The notes beneath the pieces were generated by a model, which saw only the letters and a list, made by a program, of their open reading frames with translations, did not search any database and was not told where the DNA came from. 64,000 nt of DNA from Aurantiochytrium sp. KH105 (taxonomy: Eukaryota; Sar; Bigyra; Thraustochytrida; Thraustochytriidae): positions 1-64,000 of the forward strand of contig BGKB01000069.1 in NCBI GenBank assembly GCA_003116975.1. Direction: 5' to 3'. The translations under genes and the position numbers were made by a program. Each line of letters starts with the position of its first letter. Position 1 is the first letter of the stretch. This document shows positions 19,697 through 28,629 of the stretch, piece by piece.

Positions 19697-20169
19697 CGTG
19701 TAGTTGTTCTTGTCGGCTGCTGAGTCGGACCGCTTGCTAAGGGCAGCTCTTGAGCAGAACCAGCTTCGTACAGCGCCTCGCGGGACCGCAAGAGTGACAC
19801 AACGAGCTCGTCGATTACGGGTAACAGCGTTGCGTGGTCAAGTACCACGAGCCGTGCCCCGAAAAGTTCTCCCGATTTCACAGATCTTGGTTTGTCGCGC
19901 CGCGCTACCACCGCGCCTCGTCCGCAAGGAAAGTCAAAGAGGGAAAAAAAAAATCGCCAACCCCCTTCTGATCGAATCCTCCTCACAAATCCAGTCCTGT
20001 CACGACTCCAGCAAATTAAAGCCAGACAATCTGCGGTGACCAGCAATGCGCGGTAGGGTGTCTCCATGACCCAGATTTCGCCTTGAAATTTCTTTCCCGC
20101 GTCACCGGCAAAAATGCGGTAGGTGGGAAAGGCCAAATTTGATGTCAGACGATACTTTGAGGCGAGTCC
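19697..20169. other. Intergenic region with a doubtful minus-strand frame
   Basis: A minus-strand frame at 19663-20136 (157 codons, containing TPYRALLVTADCLALICW) overlaps exon 1 of BAF-like copy B in another frame and shows no recognised domain. Its segment at about 20028-20043 (TCTGCGGTGACCAG) recurs in the tandem repeat to the right. It is probably non-coding or a gene remnant. Confidence 0.35.
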
Positions 20170-20630
20170 TCGTCAACGCGGGATGCGAAATAGACTGCTA
20201 GCCACTGCCACCATGGCCACTGGCAAAAATTGCAAAATCAATTTCCGTTCAAGCACTAGGTGAGGAAGCCAGTCAGTCTGCGGTGACCAGAGATGTGGGT
20301 GGGGGGGCCTCAACGGCTTCCCGAGTCAGTGATGCGTTAGAGAGGCCAAACTTGCCGGCAAAGCGGCGGACGATGCTACGGCAAGCGCTCTCGTCAACGC
20401 GGGACGCGAAATGGATTGCCAGCCAGGCCTATAGCAAAAATTGCGTGATAAATTTCCGTTCAAGCCGCAGGTGAGTAAACCACTCAGTCTCTCAGTCTGC
20501 GGTGACCAGAGATGTCAGTGAAGAGGCTTTCCAAGTCAGTGATGCGTTAGAGAGGCCAAACTTGCCGGCAAAGCGGCGGACGATGCTACGGCAAGCGCTC
20601 TCGTCAACGCGGGGCGCGGAATGGATTGCC
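20170..20630. repeat. About 210-220-bp tandem repeat, 2+ copies
   Basis: The word TCGTCAACGCGG starts at 20170, 20391 and 20601 (periods 221 and 210). Each unit holds ATTGCCAGCC or a variant, GCAAAAATTG, AATTTCCGTTCAAG, CAGTCTGCGGTGACCAGAGA, GTCAGTGATGCGTTAGAGAG, CCAAACTTGCCGGCAAAGCG and TACGGCAAGCGCTC. The second and third copies are nearly identical around 20325-20395 and 20540-20605. No known element recognised. Confidence 0.85.
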
Positions 20631-21054
20631 AGGATTAGCGGACAACTTTGAGAACTGGACCGTGACCAATTGGATCGGCCCCGGTCAATCGTGCTGGAGT
20701 GAGCGCACTTGACAAGCTATGAACGTGAACTAGATGGACGCGGTCGGCAAGCCGGAAAAGCCGGACAAATGAGGGCAACAGAAGTTTCTGCCAAATCGCG
20801 AGAGCCAGCAACTCCGCGCCGCTGGTTGGACAGGGCGGGGGAAGAGAACATCCAAGAGTTGACTCCGCGTCAAAATCAGACATAAAGCGCATCGAAAAGT
20901 AAAGGAGGAAAAAGGAAAAAGCAAAGTCCTCCGTACAGAAGTCTTGGAGGCCGTCAGCAAATCGCAAACTTCGAACACCGCAAACTTGCAATTCTTCGAA
21001 ATATCCACCAAAGCAACACTGTAAGCACGCTCACGTATATCAACACAAGACAAG
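20631..21054. promoter_or_regulatory. Upstream region of BAF-like copy C
   Basis: About 420 bp. The minus-strand frames at 20635-21077 have no recognised domain. The last 70 bp before the ATG at 21055 is relatively AT-rich and probably the leader or promoter. Confidence 0.3.
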
Positions 21055-21521
21055 ATGGCAGGCTTCGATCCGAGCAAGTCTATGGTGAAGGAGGTACGTT
21101 AACAAGGTCCTGCAAGCTTCTTTCTTCTTACTTTGTTTCGTTTTCAGCCTTGCCGGAAAGTGCAAAGGAAAATTATGAATTGAGAAACTAACGAGCTCAT
21201 CATTTGTAGGATGCCCTCGCTGCATTCCTTGCCGCGCCTATCTCCGAGGACCTCGAGCAAGTCCCGGGAATCGGCCCTGCGGCCAAGAAGGCTCTCGCTG
21301 TGCCACTCAAGGGTGATCAGGCCGTCACCACTACGTACCAGCTCGTCGGCAAGTTTCTTACTCTGCGAGCAGCGGGCATGACGCAGCAAGAGCATCTTGA
21401 TGCCATGTGGCACTGGCTGAATGCCCGTGGTATTAGCTCTCATCGCGCTGGTATCGTGCACAGCATTGCCGAGAAGTGCAATCTCATGATCCCTGGCATC
21501 TACGATTCGGCTGCCCACTAA
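21055..21521 (+). CDS. BAF-like helix-hairpin-helix protein, copy C (two exons)
   Basis: Exon 1 is 21055-21093 (MAGFDPSKSMVKE), the intron 21094-21209 (GTACGT...TTGTAG, 116 nt) and exon 2 21210-21521, giving 116 residues. The HhH core reads VPGIGPAAKKAL, followed by TTTYQLVGKFLTL, LDAMWHWLNARG and the shared CNLMIPGIYD, ending SAAH. The same 13-codon exon 1 and phase-0 intron as copies A and B show a common spliced ancestor rather than retroposition. By family analogy it binds double-stranded DNA. It is convergent with the BRO1 gene. Confidence 0.8.
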
Positions 21522-21659
21522 TGAAGACAGTGGATCGATGAATTAGGGTCCCTAGACGTCCCTAAACCGAGCAAAAGAAACAAAAGTGTCGTTCTACATT
21601 GATATCTTGCTGTGACTTGCGTTAGGCCCTACAACCGCCAAAATTTGTCAGGTAGATTT

Positions 21660-21770
21660 GACCAAAAACAAAAGAAGGAAGAAGGGAAGAAGGGGAGAAG
21701 GGAAGAAGGGAAGAAGAAGAAGAAGAAGAAGAAGAAAAAGAAGAAGAAGAAGAAGAAGAAGAAAACAAAC
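21660..21770. repeat. Polypurine GGGAAGAAGG / (GAA)n tract
   Basis: About 110 bp of pure purine, first GGGAAGAA-type units and then a long GAA run, in the shared 3' flank of BAF-like copy C and the BRO1 gene. It is capable of triplex (H-DNA) formation. The apparent Lys-rich frame across it is an artefact. Confidence 0.9.
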
Positions 21771-21810
21771 GAAGAGCACTCTTGTGTGCAAACCACTCTT
21801 CTATCTTGTC

Positions 21811-23202
21811 CTACTTTCTTGACGCCTCGTAGTCTGCAATAACCTCCTGCTGGACGTCGGGAGGAAGGCCGTCAAAAACCTCCTTGTCGTAGCCTGGCGG
21901 CGCCTCGAGGCGGCCAGATTTCGACGAAGCCCCCTCCTTTTTCTTGGAACCGCCCATGCCAAACCAGCTCGAGAAACCACCACTCGCCCGCTTGCTACCG
22001 TTTGCCGGCGCGGCGGGCGCGTTTTGGGCATCGGCCTCATGATGCTGTTCTCCAGGCGGCGTCCCGAAGGCAACAGCATCCACCTCGGGCATTTCAAAGT
22101 CCACAGCCGTCGCAATGAAGCTACCCGCGGGGACGTTGAGACGGTCGCGCGTAGGAACTCCTTCAAAGTAGATTTTCTCATTGTCCTCGCGGTAGACATG
22201 GTACTTGTCGAGGATCTCAACACGCGCAGCTTCAACCTCGGGCCGTAAGAGCTTGTCCATCGTCGGCGAGAAAATAATGCCGTTCAGCTGGTCGACGGCG
22301 AGACTGAGAAAGGCTACAGCCTCGCCAGGTTTTCCCTTGTCCTTTGCGGCATCGCCGAGAAACTTCATAGCGAGCGCATGCGACATGGTCGAGACGAGCG
22401 CCGGCTCTTCGACGATGGGCTCAAAGAGAGTGTCCACAACAGGTCCGAGACGCCGCACGCTACCCACCAAATTGTGGGAGCGCTCAGAGAGTCCCAAAAG
22501 AAGTTTGCCCACCGTTGAAGCAGGCGTGCCCTTGAGGATGGCCTGCTGCACAGTGAGACGCTGCGCCATGCACACAAAGTACTCTGCGAGGACGGCGACC
22601 ACGGCGGGCATGACTTCAGGGGGACGATTCTCTGGTGGGTTCACCCAGCGAGGCAGCATCACCTGGGAGACGTACTCCAGAATGCCAGCACCCTTTCGAA
22701 GCTCCTTGGCAGCGGCCACCAAGTTTGCCGCGCGATTGGGCCGCTCCGGATCCAAGAGCATACGCGCCACATTGTAGTGCGCCATGGCCTGGACCGTCAG
22801 GATGAAGCATACCTCGTAAACGAGGACCTGGCACTTGTACTCCTTCCTCTGCTTGTTCTTCTTTACAAGCACCGAAGTCCACGAGAACTCGAGCGGCTTG
22901 TTAAGACGAATCTGGGCGGTAGCGCTCTGCTCCATGCTGTGCGTGATTTTGTACACGCTCGGCAGGTAGTTTTCCACGGCGGCCACCACGTTGCGTGGAT
23001 CTACGCGGCCGCCCATGTTGGTGATGCCGTCGAGGAGCGTCTCGCGCTGTTGCGTGGCCACCTGGAGCAGCTCTTGCGCCTCGTGCGAAAGGTTGCCGCC
23101 AATGATGGCCTCAAAGCTCAGAGGCTTGGTCGTCGGCGTCCCGAACTCCGTGAACTTCATGAGCAGCTCGGCCACCGCGTCGAGGTCTTCGTCGCTCGCC
23201 AT
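21811..23202 (-). CDS. BRO1-domain protein (ALIX/BROX-like) with UBM-like tail
   Basis: 463 residues. Residues about 15-370 form a BRO1-type helical domain (NVVAAVENYLPSVYKITHSM, then FSWTSVL, YEVCFILTVQAMAHYNVARM, ELRKGAGILEYVSQ), the ESCRT-III (CHMP4/Snf7)-binding fold of ALIX, BROX and the plant BRO1-like proteins. There is no V-domain, as in BROX. After a Ser/Ala/Gly linker, the last 30 residues read YDKEVFDGLPPDVQQEVIAD, close to the ubiquitin-binding motif (UBM) of Rev1 and Pol iota, with its LP core. This suggests ubiquitinated cargo recognition in endosomal sorting; the UBM call is by pattern. No CaaX box. The start is the only ATG before the domain. Confidence 0.8.
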   Translation of the reverse strand: MASDEDLDAVAELLMKFTEFGTPTTKPLSFEAIIGGNLSHEAQELLQVATQQRETLLDGITNMGGRVDPRNVVAAVENYLPSVYKITHSMEQSATAQIRLNKPLEFSWTSVLVKKNKQRKEYKCQVLVYEVCFILTVQAMAHYNVARMLLDPERPNRAANLVAAAKELRKGAGILEYVSQVMLPRWVNPPENRPPEVMPAVVAVLAEYFVCMAQRLTVQQAILKGTPASTVGKLLLGLSERSHNLVGSVRRLGPVVDTLFEPIVEEPALVSTMSHALAMKFLGDAAKDKGKPGEAVAFLSLAVDQLNGIIFSPTMDKLLRPEVEAARVEILDKYHVYREDNEKIYFEGVPTRDRLNVPAGSFIATAVDFEMPEVDAVAFGTPPGEQHHEADAQNAPAAPANGSKRASGGFSSWFGMGGSKKKEGASSKSGRLEAPPGYDKEVFDGLPPDVQQEVIADYEASRK

Positions 23203-24171
23203 CTTTCCTCGGGCCTTGGTCTCTGCGCCCCTGCCTGCGCGCGTCGCACGTGGACCTTCCCTCGCTCAATCGCACACGTCCACTTTGGCGTGGATAGGGG
23301 TATGCAGTGGTAGCTCTCCCGCTGGCTTTCGATCACTCTTTTTTATCCAACTTTTGGGTGATCCCATTCCAACCTAATTTGTAGTCATACCTTGTAGACC
23401 GTGACCGAGACTGTCGGGCCGATGTTGCGATCACTAACGCTTTGTCTGTGCCACGCCACGCCACGCGACGCTACGCGGTGGCACGCCGCATGATAATTTG
23501 ATCGCTCTCACCCGCGGCGAAGCGGCGACTCGCATTCTGCAGTCGCAAAAGCATGTTACTATGCAATCCCCAAGTTTTGCGATGCCGCGTCCACCTCCTC
23601 TTCAGCCTTTTGCTTCGAGCCAGAGAGGCTGCTGAGCAGACAGCGGCAGCAAGGACTCATTCTCGGGACACGTGCAGAGTAGCAGAGCTCCAAGAAGAAC
23701 TGCAAGCGAAGAAGAAATAGTACAAGAGCGAGAACATGAACACTGACTGCTCGTCGAGGAGTTCTTGCTTGCTCGCCTCGTCCCGCGTCGAGCAGCGCCG
23801 CAAAGGATGTGCGGACTTTTCCCCGCAGAGGCCGCAGCGGACTCGGAGCACATGCAGAGTACCCTACTACAGAAGCAGGCCCAGAAGAAGAGCTCCACGC
23901 AAGCAGCGCCGCCGTGCTGTAAAAATCAACAGTACGCGACAGTACGTAGTAGCATACTGCCTCTGCGAAGAGTCGCTGCCGCTCGCAGTGCTCCCAATAC
24001 TAACGCGTCGCGCGGCAACGCGAACGAAGGCGGCGCAGACCGAGACGGCGCGCGGCGCGGGGCCGGAGGCGGCGGCGGCGGGAGCGCCGCGCTGCGAGCC
24101 GCGGCCGCGCGCGCTCCGCGGGCCGGGGCGCGGCAGGCAGGGCGGCGGCCGGGATTCGAGGGCCTGGGGTA
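23203..24171. other. Divergent intergenic region
   Basis: Between the BRO1 gene and the coiled-coil membrane gene. It contains a CCACGCCACGC-type repeat (about 23450-23475) and a very GC-rich stretch (24030-24150). The overlapping Arg-rich frames at 23736-24545 look like translated GC-rich leader. A 5' exon of the next gene cannot be excluded. Confidence 0.4.
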
Positions 24172-26445
24172 ATGCTGCACCGGAAACGGCGACATTCGGA
24201 CGATGGGGTGCCTGTCCAGAACGGCGTGCGCGCGCTCGGCGAGGGCGGCGGGCAGGAGGTGCTCGAGAGGCAGAGGCCGACCATTGGCTCGCGGACCGCG
24301 ATGCTGGCCGCAGACGGACGCAGCAGAGCGCGGGCGGTGTTGAGGTCGCAGAAAACCAGCCCCTCCAGCAGGGAATCCTTCGAAATGGCCGACCAGCAGC
24401 AACTCCATCGACATCGAGCCACCATGGCAGCCCTCAACGCCAACGTGATCGAGCCCGCGGCCAGCGACGACTCGCGGTCATTAGAGTCCCGCTTCATGCA
24501 TCTCAAGTCTCGAAAACGCCAGTTCTTGTCCAAGCGTCTGATTAGATCCCGTAACCGGCAAACTGCGGACGACACCGTGCTCCTCGACTTAAGGCGCGCC
24601 TCGAGCTCGGTCCCGGAGGACGAGTCGATGACGGGCGGGAGTCCGCATGGCCTCATTGGAGGCGGCTTTAGCGCCGGCATGTCAGTTGACTCGCGCGAAT
24701 ATCCGACCGGATTTCGACGAAACTCCATTGACAGCCCCAAGCAGGCTTCATCTTCCGCGACCATGAACGCGGGTAAACGAAAGAAGCGCGGCGCCATGCG
24801 CGTCATCAAGGACAAAATGATGACACGCAAGCAGCGAGTGGGCCGCGGACCTCAGTCGTCTCGGCGCAGAGGGTCCAAGCTTAGTGGATCCAATCTCGCC
24901 GGAGATCCATATGGTCATGATAGCGATGAGGTCACGCAACACTCTGACGAAGACGACGGCGCGGATGAGGACTACCATGACGAAGAACAAGGCCCGTATT
25001 CCACCGGCATTGCTGTCGACAAGGATTATAGTGATAATCGCTACGGGACCTCGCAGCATCGCATCTTTGGTACCACGCTCCGGCCGCGCCAGAGCTCTGG
25101 CCTGCGAGCTGCAAACGCTACCAATGATGACGATATATCGCTGGATGATGACGATGCTAAAATCTTTGGAGACGACGCGATGACGGGGAGAACGGGTTTT
25201 CTGAGCGCCATCCCCATGCGAAAAGCTCGAGCCCGTCGAACGCAAGGTTCGCAGCAACCGCACGAGTCCCCTCTTCAAGACTATCCTACGGGAGATGAAT
25301 CAAGCGAGTACTCGAAAGCCATGCACGAGTCCGACTTTGAGCAACTCGAGCAAGGCTCCGCCGCCTCCAATACTGTCTTGGGAAGGGACAAGGCGCGACG
25401 TCGAAGATCCTCGCTAGGTCCATTACAGGCATTCGGAGGTCGTCTCGCCGCGGGTGCCGCAAATAGTCACGCCACGGATCGTAATTCTGAAGATGCTGCG
25501 AGCGACGATGGCCTCGGGTCAATCGCGCGCAGCGGACCACGGGAGCTGAGCGAGTACGAGAGTCCAGACTCGCGCAGCATGACTCCGCATGAACAGTCGC
25601 AGCATGCTAGCAAAAGATCGCCCGCCCGCCTTCGGGCCTCAGCGCCCTCGAGCGAAAACCGCTGGATTGGCGAGGTCCGACAAAAGCTCATCGAGTGGGA
25701 GATTCCGCAAACAGCGTGGAAGTTACCGCCCACCGGGCACAGGGCCGGTGCCGGCAGCGCATTGGCTCACAATGGTCTAGGCGACGCCTTGTATAATGAT
25801 GGAGAGCCTCCCGACCCGCACACCAACGAGCGTCGTGTGAGGCAGCTGGTAGAGGAGAATGAGAGACTTCGCGAGCTCGTGTCGAAACGCAAGCTTGAAC
25901 TTGAGCGTGTCCATAATTCCACGCGAAGCAAGGTCGATGATCTGCAAGTGGCAATCCGAAATTTTGAGCGCAAACTAGCCTTTTACGACAAGAACGTCAA
26001 CCAGAAGCACGCGCAGATCAACGAACACTTTACTCGTTTCAAGTCCGAAATGACGGACGATATTCGGGAAAAGGTGCGCAAACAGCTCGAGTCCCGTGAG
26101 GAGGATTATTACAGCTTGATTGAACGTGTGCAAAAGAACATCAAGTACATTTCCGAAAACAATCGTCAGGGCAATGGTCTCGTGGATGGTCTCGTTAATG
26201 CGTTGATGCATCGAAGCTTCTCGCTAGTTCTCTCGGGAGCAGGAACGATTGCCCACGTTATTTCCATGCTGGTCGGGGTGGTTCTCGCGCCCTTCTTTTT
26301 TGTGCTTGGGTTCTTCAAAAACAAAGAGCCTCCACGGACGGAGGAGAGTTTGCCGCAGCGCCAATTGCACCGCGATTTGCGATCCCGCTCGAGCAGCCAG
26401 TCCAGCGACACGAGCAAGTTGAGTACTCGAGGCGGCATGGGCTGA
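24172..26445 (+). CDS. Disordered coiled-coil protein with C-terminal membrane segment
   Basis: 757 residues if the first ATG is used; ATG 24385 (MADQQQLHRHR) is a credible later start. Residues 1-520 are basic and acidic low-complexity sequence rich in Ser, Asp, Arg and His (DDDISLDDDDAKIFGDDAMT). Residues about 570-680 form a coiled coil (VRQLVEENERLRELVSKRKL, then a helix around KVRKQLESREEDYYSLIERV). A strongly hydrophobic stretch near 695-725 (AHVISMLVGVVLAPFFFVLG) is followed by a short basic tail. This is the layout of a C-terminally anchored ER or nuclear-envelope tether, recalling TMCC proteins, but no family is certain. Confidence 0.65.
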   Translation: MLHRKRRHSDDGVPVQNGVRALGEGGGQEVLERQRPTIGSRTAMLAADGRSRARAVLRSQKTSPSSRESFEMADQQQLHRHRATMAALNANVIEPAASDDSRSLESRFMHLKSRKRQFLSKRLIRSRNRQTADDTVLLDLRRASSSVPEDESMTGGSPHGLIGGGFSAGMSVDSREYPTGFRRNSIDSPKQASSSATMNAGKRKKRGAMRVIKDKMMTRKQRVGRGPQSSRRRGSKLSGSNLAGDPYGHDSDEVTQHSDEDDGADEDYHDEEQGPYSTGIAVDKDYSDNRYGTSQHRIFGTTLRPRQSSGLRAANATNDDDISLDDDDAKIFGDDAMTGRTGFLSAIPMRKARARRTQGSQQPHESPLQDYPTGDESSEYSKAMHESDFEQLEQGSAASNTVLGRDKARRRRSSLGPLQAFGGRLAAGAANSHATDRNSEDAASDDGLGSIARSGPRELSEYESPDSRSMTPHEQSQHASKRSPARLRASAPSSENRWIGEVRQKLIEWEIPQTAWKLPPTGHRAGAGSALAHNGLGDALYNDGEPPDPHTNERRVRQLVEENERLRELVSKRKLELERVHNSTRSKVDDLQVAIRNFERKLAFYDKNVNQKHAQINEHFTRFKSEMTDDIREKVRKQLESREEDYYSLIERVQKNIKYISENNRQGNGLVDGLVNALMHRSFSLVLSGAGTIAHVISMLVGVVLAPFFFVLGFFKNKEPPRTEESLPQRQLHRDLRSRSSSQSSDTSKLSTRGGMG

Positions 26446-26797
26446 TATGATAAGCTTCGCAATTCCCGTGTTCCTTTTCTGTTTTCCTTTTTTTTCCTTT
26501 TATAAATATGAGTTGTCTGTTTGCTTGTCGCGCGCACAAGGTTTGGGTTCGGGAGAGATTTACTACCTTCTTTCTCAGTTCGTTAGGTTGCACCTGACCC
26601 AATATGGTCTGGGGCTGACACGAAAAGTGTATTTTTAGTTTTTCCTGGTGCAACGTAATTGTTTGGGCATCTATGCACTCTGCATGCCTTGAATTGAACC
26701 CTGGACAAGCAAACAGATGAACAAACTAACTGCTAAGTATTTCTTTCTTCGCTTTTTGACCAGAAACAAACCGAAATAGTCATGAACCGGAGCCAAT
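26446..26797. other. Convergent 3' intergenic region
   Basis: 352 bp between two convergent stop codons. AT-rich, with pyrimidine runs. No supported gene. Confidence 0.5.
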
Positions 26798-28015
26798 CTA
26801 TGCCTTGGCCTCCGATGCATCGACCGACTCCGCGGCCTCGGCAGGCTCTGGGGCCTCGGCAGCATCAGCATCCGAGGGTTCGTCGAGCATGAAGTAGTAT
26901 TCGGGGTGCGAGTCCACGCAGTTCTTGAGAACAATAGTCTGCGGCGCACACCGATCCACAAAGGCGTCCTTGTCCTCGCTATCCTTGCTCTCATTGACGC
27001 ACTTTTCCCATGCAATGAACTCGTTGCGGCAGGGTCCGCCCTTCATGAACTTGCAAAAGGCGCATTCATTCTCGCGCTTGTACCCACAGGTGCGCTTCTC
27101 CTTGTCAAATGTACTCTTTAGGCAATAAGTGCCCGTCACGGTCATTTGCTCGTCCTCCACGTTCTGGAAACTCGCGCGGACAGGCTCGTACGAGCCGGCC
27201 TCCGGGAGCTTTCCGTTCCAGTAAAGGTTCTGTCCTTCGGCGTTCTTGAGCATGTAAAAACTTTTCTTCGCGTCGGTGGCAGCCAGTCGGTGAAAGAGTA
27301 CATTCGAATACTTGGCCTCGTAGGGCTCGCCGCCCTTGTACGAAAGCGTAATGTGCGCGTACTTGTTGGCCGACTCGAGATGCGGAGAGCCAATTTCGAC
27401 CAAAACGCTCTGGCAATGTTCGTCCTGAGCGTAGCCAATCACATGGAGCGTAAAGTTCTCCGAGAGCAGGTCGTCGTGGTCGAGAACTTGCTCGCGCGTG
27501 GGCTCGAAGATCACCGTCATGTGGTCGTACGAAGGGTTTGCCGGGAAGAGCGGCGGAAAGCGTGCCCGGAGCTTCTCCATCGAGGCCTCGTCCAGAAACA
27601 CAGCCGTGTAGTCGCCCTCGCTGGGCACATAGTCCCACTTGGGCGGCTTGGCGACTTCTTCCTCGTCCGCGGGCGGTTCATCTGCAGGCGGTTCATCTGC
27701 AGGCGGCTCGTCCGCCGCCACCTCGTCGGCAGGGGGCTCGTCCGCGGGCGGCTCGTCCGCCGCCGACTCGGCGCGGCCGCCGAAGAGCCCGAAGCCCGAC
27801 CCGAGAGCTCCCGCCGAGAAGATGGCCGCGAATGCCGCGGCCGAGGCCGCCGCGACGTTCGGGCGGCGCACGGACGTCGCCGCGGTCGCAGCAGACCCGG
27901 CGGACTCCGCCGTCGTCGCCGTCGCGAGCGTGCGCCGCGTCAGGCTTCGCCGCGCGAGCCCGGCCTCGCCCGCCGCCACTCGCCGCGCCGCGCGCATGGC
28001 CATCGCCGCGCGCAT
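26798..28015 (-). CDS. Mitochondrial GCK-domain protein with 2H-like motifs
   Basis: 405 residues. Residues 1-50 are Arg/Ala/Ser-rich with no acid until residue 17, like a mitochondrial presequence. A hydrophobic Ala/Gly segment lies at about 54-80. Residues 84-118 are repeats of ADEPP. The middle domain carries H165-M-T and H221-I-T, two H-x-T motifs about 55 apart, as in 2H phosphoesterases (LigT/CPDase fold). The C-terminus is a GCK domain: ENECAFCKFMKGGPCRNEF, EKCV, then C356 and C366, a CHCH-like cysteine pattern typical of mitochondrial intermembrane-space proteins. Likely anchored in the inner membrane. The 2H activity is inference; the GCK call is stronger. The frame is single-exon. 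Confidence 0.7.
   Translation of the reverse strand: MRAAMAMRAARRVAAGEAGLARRSLTRRTLATATTAESAGSAATAATSVRRPNVAAASAAAFAAIFSAGALGSGFGLFGGRAESAADEPPADEPPADEVAADEPPADEPPADEPPADEEEVAKPPKWDYVPSEGDYTAVFLDEASMEKLRARFPPLFPANPSYDHMTVIFEPTREQVLDHDDLLSENFTLHVIGYAQDEHCQSVLVEIGSPHLESANKYAHITLSYKGGEPYEAKYSNVLFHRLAATDAKKSFYMLKNAEGQNLYWNGKLPEAGSYEPVRASFQNVEDEQMTVTGTYCLKSTFDKEKRTCGYKRENECAFCKFMKGGPCRNEFIAWEKCVNESKDSEDKDAFVDRCAPQTIVLKNCVDSHPEYYFMLDEPSDADAAEAPEPAEAAESVDASEAKA
27669..27762 (-). repeat. 15-bp minisatellite encoding ADEPP repeats
   Basis: Imperfect 15-bp units coding PPADE lie inside the GCK-protein gene. Some units are exact duplicates (GGCGGTTCATCTGCA twice). The spacer is acidic and proline-rich, between the membrane segment and the 2H-like domain. 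Confidence 0.85.
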
Positions 28016-28486
28016 CGCCTCCCCCGCCTCCGCTCCCGCTCCCGCCCGACGGCGACGCCCGCTCGCGCCGGCCCGGCCCGCTGCCGCCCTCCGTCCGCGC
28101 GCGGCTCCCTCTCGCTGCCGAGCCCGAGCGCGCCGCTCGCCGAGTCCGCGTCCGAGTCCGCGTTGCCGATCTGCATCCCGATCTCATCATCACATCATCA
28201 TCATCATCTTCATCATCATCTCCTTCTTCATCATCAACAGCCGCACCGTCATCATCTCGCAGGTCGTGCCAAGAGCGCCATCACAATGGAACCGTTCAAG
28301 AAGTAGGCCTACATTCCGCCGCGACGCCTGCCGCGACGCCGAGCTCCGCTCTCCGCGCCGCTGCTGCTCGCGAAGACTCTCGGCGCGGAGAGGCAGCGGC
28401 AGTCAATGCAGACTCCGAACGGAGCTGGCTGACGCGAGGGAGCGAGTCCCAGCCAGCGCCGCGGCGTGCAGGGCTGCGGCCGCCGC

Positions 28487-28527
<41 letters not shown>

Positions 28528-28629
28528 GCGCGGGGCGCCGCCGGGTCGGCGAGCCGGCTGCGAGCGGTGGGCCCGGCGAGCGCGGACCCCGGCCTGCGGC
28601 GGGCCGCGCGAGATTGCGAGAGAACGAAG
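28016..28629. other. Divergent intergenic region with trinucleotide repeats
   Basis: Between the GCK gene and the DNAJC22-like gene. It holds a (TCA/CAT)n run (28185-28236) and a 13-unit (CTG)n run (28488-28526). Long Arg/Pro/Ser-rich frames cross the whole interval in several phases; they reflect base composition and are not accepted as coding. Confidence 0.6.
28488..28526. repeat. (CTG)13 microsatellite
   Basis: Thirteen uninterrupted CTG units, about 104 bp upstream of the ATG at 28630. Confidence 0.95.

Noticed and set aside
21612..21842. Lys-rich frame across the GAA tract
   Set aside because: A direct translation of a polypurine microsatellite.
27538..28629. 364-codon upstream extension of the DNAJC22-like frame
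   Set aside because: It crosses the divergent GCK gene and trinucleotide repeats, and its Pro/Arg/Ser content mirrors base composition. ATG 28630 fits the TM2 start.
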